In this document: in pieces, positions 60,086 through 64,000 of the stretch
Position numbering within the stretch: the stretch's first letter is position 1
How the letters are laid out: each line of letters opens with the position of its first letter
Assembly: GCF_026627445.1 (NCBI RefSeq)
Contig: NZ_JAPNLJ010000001.1
Location: 186,001-250,000, forward strand
DNA: 64,000 nucleotides
DNA from: Streptomyces sp. H27-H1
GTDB lineage: Bacteria; Actinomycetota; Actinomycetes; Streptomycetales; Streptomycetaceae
Direction of reading: 5' to 3'
Translations under genes and position numbers: made by a program
Notes under the pieces: model-generated
Seen by the model: the letters and a program-made list of their open reading frames with translations, nothing else
Database searches by the model: none
Told to the model about the DNA's origin: nothing

Positions 60086-60128
60086 CTACGGATCAGAAGG
60101 TTGCAGGTTCGAATCCTGCCGAGTGCAC
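60086..60128 (+). other. attR of element 2
   Basis: The 43-bp repeat carries the 3' part of tRNA-Arg without a 5' half, so it is not a working tRNA. Confidence 0.93.
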
Positions 60129-60133
60129 AGCCC

Positions 60134-60165
60134 AAGAGGCCCCCCGGTTCACCGGGGGGCCTCTT
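60134..60165 (+). terminator. Former terminator of tRNA-Arg
   Basis: Perfect 15-bp arms (AAGAGGCCCCCCGGT at 60134-60148, complement 60151-60165). In the empty site it would follow the tRNA. Confidence 0.8.
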
Positions 60166-60399
60166 GCGTTGTCCTTCTCCTCTTTCCTCTCGCCCCTGCG
60201 TCCTGTGGGTCCTGTCCGGTCATCTGTGTCCTCCCTGTACTCCTCAGTGATGAGGCCTGGCTCCGGGGGACTACGGGGAGAGATGGCTCTGGCGGGGGAC
60301 GCCGGGTGACGGAGGGCCCGGATACGGTTTCTTGGAGATCGACTCGCGAGGGGCCGACCCTCCCGGGACCGGCTCGCCGGGAAAGCAGGGGGAACTCAC

Positions 60400-60765
60400 A
60401 TGGGACTTTTCGGGAATGCGCACGCCGTGGATCCGGCGTCGGCGCACCGCGAGTACGCACGGCTGCTGGGGCAGGGGGAGCAGGTGCACGCCGCGTATCT
60501 GCTGATCCGCGACACGATCCTGTTCACCGACCGGCGGCTCGTGCTCATCGACAAGCAGGGGCTCACGGGGAAGAAGGTGGAGTACCACTCGATTCCGTAC
60601 CGGAGCATCACGCACTTCTCGGTGGAGACCGCCGGCCACTTCGATCTGGACGCGGAGCTGAAGATATGGCTCTCCGGGAGCTCGGCGCCGATAGCGAAGA
60701 CCTTCACCAAGGGCGTCGACATCTACGAGGTCCAGGCGATCCTGACGCAGTTCGTCGCCCGGTAG
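60400..60765 (+). CDS. PH-domain protein (YvbH-like bPH)
   Basis: The 121-residue protein matches bacterial pleckstrin-homology-like domains: an N-terminal helix (EYARLLGQGEQVHAAYLLI), then RDTILFTDRRLVLIDKQGLTGKKVEYHSIPYRSI (described from residue 36) and FTKGVDIYEVQAILTQFV. It is soluble, probably a small adaptor. GGGGG before the ATG is the likely ribosome site. Confidence 0.88.
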   Translation: MGLFGNAHAVDPASAHREYARLLGQGEQVHAAYLLIRDTILFTDRRLVLIDKQGLTGKKVEYHSIPYRSITHFSVETAGHFDLDAELKIWLSGSSAPIAKTFTKGVDIYEVQAILTQFVAR

Positions 60766-60867
60766 CCGGCCCGGGAGGTCGACCCGAATGCCGTTCGGTC
60801 TCGGGGCGCCATTTCAGGATCAGGTACCGTCTCCGCGAGGCTTTGCAGGGACGTGGGAGGAAGTTCG

Positions 60868-61302
60868 GTGGACGACATCGACCGGGCGCTGATCCAGCGC
60901 CTTCAGGAGGACGCGGGCCAGCCGTATGCGGCGCTGGCGGCTTCCGTCGGGCTCTCCGCGGGCGCCACCCACGAGCGCGTACGCAAGCTGCGCGAGCGGG
61001 GGGTCATCCGGCGCACGACGGTCGAGGTGGATCCGGCGGCCGTCGGCAGCGGGGTACTGGCCTACGTCATGGTCGACTCCACGGCCTGGATGGGCGACTC
61101 GCGGGCCGCCTTCGAGGACATCGCGGAGATCCAGGAGGCGCACATCATCGCCGGTAGCGCCTCCGTCATGGTCAAGGTCCGCACGGCCACCACCGAGCAG
61201 CTGCAGGACGTCCTGCGCCGGCTCTACGCCATCGACGGTGTCAGCGGGACGCAGGCCACCGTCGTCCTGGAGACCTTCTTCGAGCGACCGCTCCCTCTGT
61301 GA
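60868..61302 (+). CDS. Lrp/AsnC-family transcriptional regulator
   Basis: The 144-residue protein has the Lrp HTH (DIDRALIQRLQEDAGQPYAALAASVGLSAGATHERVRKL region, residues 2-45) and a RAM ligand-binding domain (about 60-140, AHIIAGSASVMVKV). It senses amino acids or related metabolites in other members. GTG 60868 was chosen because GGGAGGAA precedes it; GTG 60853 is too long. It is coupled to the next gene (GTGA at 61299). Confidence 0.88.
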   Translation: MDDIDRALIQRLQEDAGQPYAALAASVGLSAGATHERVRKLRERGVIRRTTVEVDPAAVGSGVLAYVMVDSTAWMGDSRAAFEDIAEIQEAHIIAGSASVMVKVRTATTEQLQDVLRRLYAIDGVSGTQATVVLETFFERPLPL

Positions 61303-62189
61303 CCTGGTGGTGCACCGGGCTCCGGTGGGTTGACGGCAGGCCCGCCATCGGCTGGTACGGGCGGGGACCGGGTGGGGGAGAGCGCACCAGCCTCCTCCAG
61401 TACGGGCAGCCGCTCGCCTTCGCCGCCCGGGGAGAGCGCCACTGCCTCGGCGTGCGGCGGGCCGGGCGGCGGACGCCGTGCCCGACGGAGCGGACCGTGC
61501 CCGGCCGGACGGGGAACGCCCAGTGCCCCGAGTGCGCCGGCCTGGACCGTTCCTTCTCGGTGGCGGCCGATACCAACGCCGGAGATCCGCGTACCTACCG
61601 GGTGTACCTCGCCTGGTTCGGGGCCGGGCTCGTCAAGGTCGGCATCACCGCCGAGGAGCGCGGGACCGCCCGGCTCCTGGAACAAGGGGCGGTGGCCTGG
61701 GCCTGGCTGGGGCGCGGGCCGCTGATGGCCGCCCGTCGCACCGAGGAACTGCTGCGGGCCGCGCTCGGAGTGCCCGACCGGATCGCCTATGTCCGCAAGC
61801 GGTCCGTGCGGGGAGAGTTGCCGCCGGGGCCCGAGCGGGCGGCGGAGGTCGCCGCCCTGCACGCACGGGCGGCCGCGCTGGACGGGTGGCCGGAGTCGCT
61901 GGAGAGGCTGGAGTGCGAGGTGACCGACCACGCCGGGGCGTTCGGGCTGGACGCGCTGCCCGCCCCCGCCCGGATGATCACCGAGATGGCGCCCGGCGGG
62001 ACCGTGGCCGGGCGGCTCGTCGGCGCGGCAGGGCCCGATCTGCACTTCGCCGACGGGCTGGTGGTGGACACCCGGCTGCTCGCGGGGTGGGAGCTGGTGG
62101 CGCCCGGAGAGGGCAGCGCCACCGATGTGCCCGTGGCCGGGATCCCGACCGCCGTGCGGGAGCCCGCCGCGCAGGACGGGCTGTTCTGA
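61299..62189 (+). CDS. DUF2797 family protein
   Basis: The 296-residue protein has conserved Cys motifs RHCLGVRRAGRRTPCPT and AQCPECAGLDR, then YLAWFGAGLVKVGITAEERGTARLLEQGA, a GIY-YIG-like VYLAWFG...KVGIT pattern. This matches DUF2797. A nucleic-acid role is suggested by the fold, not shown. GTG start overlaps the regulator's stop, so it may be under Lrp-like control. Confidence 0.82.
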   Translation: MTWWCTGLRWVDGRPAIGWYGRGPGGGERTSLLQYGQPLAFAARGERHCLGVRRAGRRTPCPTERTVPGRTGNAQCPECAGLDRSFSVAADTNAGDPRTYRVYLAWFGAGLVKVGITAEERGTARLLEQGAVAWAWLGRGPLMAARRTEELLRAALGVPDRIAYVRKRSVRGELPPGPERAAEVAALHARAAALDGWPESLERLECEVTDHAGAFGLDALPAPARMITEMAPGGTVAGRLVGAAGPDLHFADGLVVDTRLLAGWELVAPGEGSATDVPVAGIPTAVREPAAQDGLF

Positions 62190-62319
62190 TCCGGCCCGGC
62201 GCGATCCGACGGGCTCGCCGATGGCGAGCAGGGGTGCAAGGTCAAAACTTGGATCCCTTTGGCTTCCCGTGCCGATTTCCGGTGGACATGCCTGGCCCGG
62301 GCCGCAGAGGGTGGTGGGC

Positions 62320-62661
62320 ATGACCATCCAGCCCGTACAGGCCTTCGAACCGCCTTATGTGATCAGTGTTTTCACCAGTGTCCGGACCGTCGAGGACAGC
62401 GGATATCCCGAGACGCTCGACCGGATGAGCGAGCTCGTGGGCGCCAATCCGGGCTTCCTCGGCTACGAGTCCGCGCGCACCCCCGGCGGACTCGGAATCA
62501 CCGTCGCCTACTTCCGCGACCACGAGTCCCTCGCGCTCTGGCGCAAGGACATGGAGCACCAGGCGGCGATGAAGCAGGGCCGCGCCGACTGGTACGAGAG
62601 CTACACGCTGCATATCGCGACGGTCGAGCGGAGCCACGGCTTTGTCCGCGACGACGGCTGA
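62320..62661 (+). CDS. Antibiotic-biosynthesis-monooxygenase domain protein
   Basis: The 113-residue ferredoxin-like protein reads PPYVISVFTSVRTVEDSGYP, NPGFLGYESARTPGGLGITVAYFRDHESLALWRKDMEHQAA, then WYESYTLHIATVER (shown in parts). This is the ABM family with a conserved WYxxY motif. It lies directly upstream of, and overlaps, the amidohydrolase gene. Confidence 0.85.
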   Translation: MTIQPVQAFEPPYVISVFTSVRTVEDSGYPETLDRMSELVGANPGFLGYESARTPGGLGITVAYFRDHESLALWRKDMEHQAAMKQGRADWYESYTLHIATVERSHGFVRDDG

Positions 62662-63523
62662 GGCCGTCCGGGCCTTCCGGGAACGGCTCGGGGTGCCCGG
62701 GCTGGTCGACGTACACACCCACTTCATGCCCGAGCGGGTCCTGGACAAGGTGTGGGACTACTTCGACGCGGTAGGCCCGCTGACCGGCGTCGAGTGGCCC
62801 ATCACCTATCGGCACGAGGAGGAGCAGCGGGTGGCACTGCTGCGGGAGTTCGGGGTCCGGGCCTTCACCGCCATGCTCTACCCGCACAAGCCGGCCATGG
62901 CGGCCTGGCTCAACTCCTGGTCCGCGGACTTCGCCGCCCGCACCCCCGACTGCCTGCACACCGCGACCTTCTTCCCGGAGGACGGGGCGGGGGACTACGC
63001 CCGCCAGGCCGTCGAGGCGGGGGCCCGGGTCTTCAAGGCACACCTCCAGGTGGGCGGCTACGACCCCACCGACGACCGGCTCGACCCGGTCTGGGGGCTG
63101 CTCGCCGAGGCCGGGATCCCGACGGTCGTGCACTGCGGTTCGGGTCCCGTCGCGGGGAAGCACACCGGACCCGAGCCGATCGCCCGGCTGCTGGCCCGCC
63201 ACCCGCGGCTGCCGCTGATCGTCGCGCACATGGGGATGCCGGAGTACGCCGACTTCCTCGACCTCGCCGACCGGTACTCCGAGGTCCGCCTCGACACCAC
63301 CATGGCCTTCACCGACTTCTCCGAGCAGTTCAGCGGCTTCCCGCCGCAGGACCGCGGCCGGCTCGTCGACCTCGGCGACCGGATCCTGCTGGGCACCGAT
63401 TTCCCGAACATCCCCTACCCCTACGAGCACCAGCTCGAGGCCCTGGAACGGCTCGGCCTCGGCGACGACTGGCTGCGAGCCGTCTGCCACGACAACGGAG
63501 CCCGGCTGTTCCGGCTGGCCTGA
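62642..63523 (+). CDS. Amidohydrolase family protein
   Basis: The 293-residue protein has the metal-dependent hydrolase signature VDVHTHFMP (about residue 23), a later Lys in RVFKAHLQ, VVHCGSG, LPLIVAHMGMPEY and the Asp in LLGTDFPN. This is the amidohydrolase 2 type (decarboxylase-like). The substrate is unknown. It seems to start with TTG at 62642, overlapping the previous gene by 20 bp; a start further downstream (GTG 62691) would remove the beginning of the barrel. Confidence 0.88.
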   Translation: MSATTAEAVRAFRERLGVPGLVDVHTHFMPERVLDKVWDYFDAVGPLTGVEWPITYRHEEEQRVALLREFGVRAFTAMLYPHKPAMAAWLNSWSADFAARTPDCLHTATFFPEDGAGDYARQAVEAGARVFKAHLQVGGYDPTDDRLDPVWGLLAEAGIPTVVHCGSGPVAGKHTGPEPIARLLARHPRLPLIVAHMGMPEYADFLDLADRYSEVRLDTTMAFTDFSEQFSGFPPQDRGRLVDLGDRILLGTDFPNIPYPYEHQLEALERLGLGDDWLRAVCHDNGARLFRLA

Positions 63524-63599
63524 GGGGCGGGCGGGGTTTCTCAGGGAATTCACAGGTTCAGGCAAGATCGCTCTCACGGGCGGCGGCCAGCGTGTACGC

Positions 63600-64000
63600 A
63601 TGACTGCGACGACCACTTCCCACGCGTCCACGTCCGCCAGCAACCACACGGCCCTCGTCCGGCCCGACGGCAGCCCCTGCCGGGTACTCGTCGTGGACGA
63701 CGAGGCCGCCCTCTCCGAGCTGCTCTCGATGGCCCTGCGCTACGAGGGCTGCGAGGTCCGCAGCGCGGGCGACGGGGCGGGTGCGGTGCGCGCGGCCCGT
63801 GAGTTCCGGCCCGATGTCGTCCTCCTCGACATCATGCTCCCCGACATGGACGGGCTGGCCGTCCTCGGCCGCCTGCGCCGGGAGCTCCCGCACGTGCCGG
63901 TGCTGTTCCTGACCGCGAAGGACTCGGTCGAGGACCGCATCGCGGGCCTGACGGCCGGCGGCGACGACTACGTCACCAAGCCCTTCAGCCTGGAGGAGGT
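63600..64000 (+). CDS. Response regulator (OmpR type), truncated by the window
   Basis: The first 133 residues are visible. After a Ser/Thr-rich N-terminus the receiver domain reads CRVLVVDDEAALSELLSMALRYEG, VVLLDIMLPDMDG (acceptor Asp), PVLFLTAKDS (Thr) and DDYVTKPFSLEE (Lys). The DNA-binding domain should follow beyond the window. A cognate kinase is not in view. Confidence 0.85.
   Translation, partial: MTATTTSHASTSASNHTALVRPDGSPCRVLVVDDEAALSELLSMALRYEGCEVRSAGDGAGAVRAAREFRPDVVLLDIMLPDMDGLAVLGRLRRELPHVPVLFLTAKDSVEDRIAGLTAGGDDYVTKPFSLEE

Larger units (their letters stand above)
46041..60128. mobile_element. Element 2: integrative and conjugative element (AICE) in tRNA-Arg
   Basis: The element is bounded by 43-bp identical repeats. 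It has an integrase and excisionase at the tRNA end, a P4/D5-type replication ATPase, prim-pol, a C5-type methyltransferase, an FtsK-like TraB, DUF2637 and DUF6284 proteins and a zinc-binding protein. At the right end there is an HTH/PP2C pair and a receiver-like gene. The excised circle would be 14,045 bp. Confidence 0.93.

Noticed and set aside
60086..60128. A second tRNA-Arg gene
   Set aside because: Same reason: it is the attR copy without a 5' half.

Overview
The DNA is a piece of a Streptomyces (or very close actinobacterial) chromosome. It has about 70% GC, G/C at nearly every third codon position, GTG and TTG starts, and typical Streptomyces genes: SpoIIE-type and RsbW-type regulators, a SigE-family sigma factor, a subtilisin-inhibitor-like protein and a DUF2797 protein. 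Two perfect GTTTCACGTGAAAC palindromes match the Streptomyces ParB site parS. Because parS sites cluster around oriC in this genus, the window is probably in the core of the chromosome near the origin.

The layout is chromosome / integrated element 1 / chromosome / integrated element 2 / chromosome. Block A (1-14443) carries two anti-sigma-type ATPases, an Xaa-Pro aminopeptidase, a SpoIIE phosphatase, a small primase-polymerase-like protein, a SEC-C protein, a glycerophosphodiesterase, an HtrA-type protease, a LysR / cysteine dioxygenase / YeiH-type exporter cluster, a secreted serine protease and tRNA-Ser(TGA). Element 1 (14387-31368, 16.9 kb) sits in the 3' half of that tRNA between 58-bp identical repeats. 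Block B (31369-46040) holds two secreted or membrane hypotheticals, a tandem-repeat array, a five-gene operon like the mycobacterial igr steroid side-chain operon, a sigma factor, an acyl-CoA ligase, a monooxygenase-like membrane protein, a 1146-residue PAS/pseudo-kinase/receiver protein, a protease inhibitor, tRNA-Ser(GCT) and tRNA-Arg(ACG). Element 2 (46041-60128, 14.0 kb) sits in tRNA-Arg between 43-bp repeats. Block C (60129-64000) has a PH-domain protein, an Lrp-type regulator, a DUF2797 protein, a monooxygenase, an amidohydrolase and the start of a response regulator.

Both elements are actinomycete integrative and conjugative elements (AICEs). Each has a tyrosine integrase and excisionase beside the tRNA, a replication module (DUF3631 or P4/D5-type ATPase plus primase-polymerase), an FtsK-like TraB translocase, DUF2637 and DUF6284 proteins, and a C5-type DNA methyltransferase. 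The genes run leftwards in coupled, overlapping operons towards the tRNA, with regulators divergent at the right end. Element 1 is controlled by an XRE/TPR-type protein and a GntR-Nudix fusion resembling pSAM2 KorSA and Pif joined together, and it carries a HigBA-like toxin-antitoxin pair. Element 2 instead has an HTH-sensor/PP2C pair and a receiver-like protein, which I do not recognise as a described system.

The most notable signals are: a second reading frame inside the element 1 methyltransferase gene that has the host codon signature and encodes LPTP repeats; two unrelated repeat families placed just downstream of each traB (candidate clt transfer loci); repeats between xis and rep in both elements (candidate replication origins); two kinds of leader sequence shared by the two elements; the HTH/PP2C module; and arrays of 14-bp or 28-bp units in three intergenic regions. 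All calls were made by reading the sequence without database searches.
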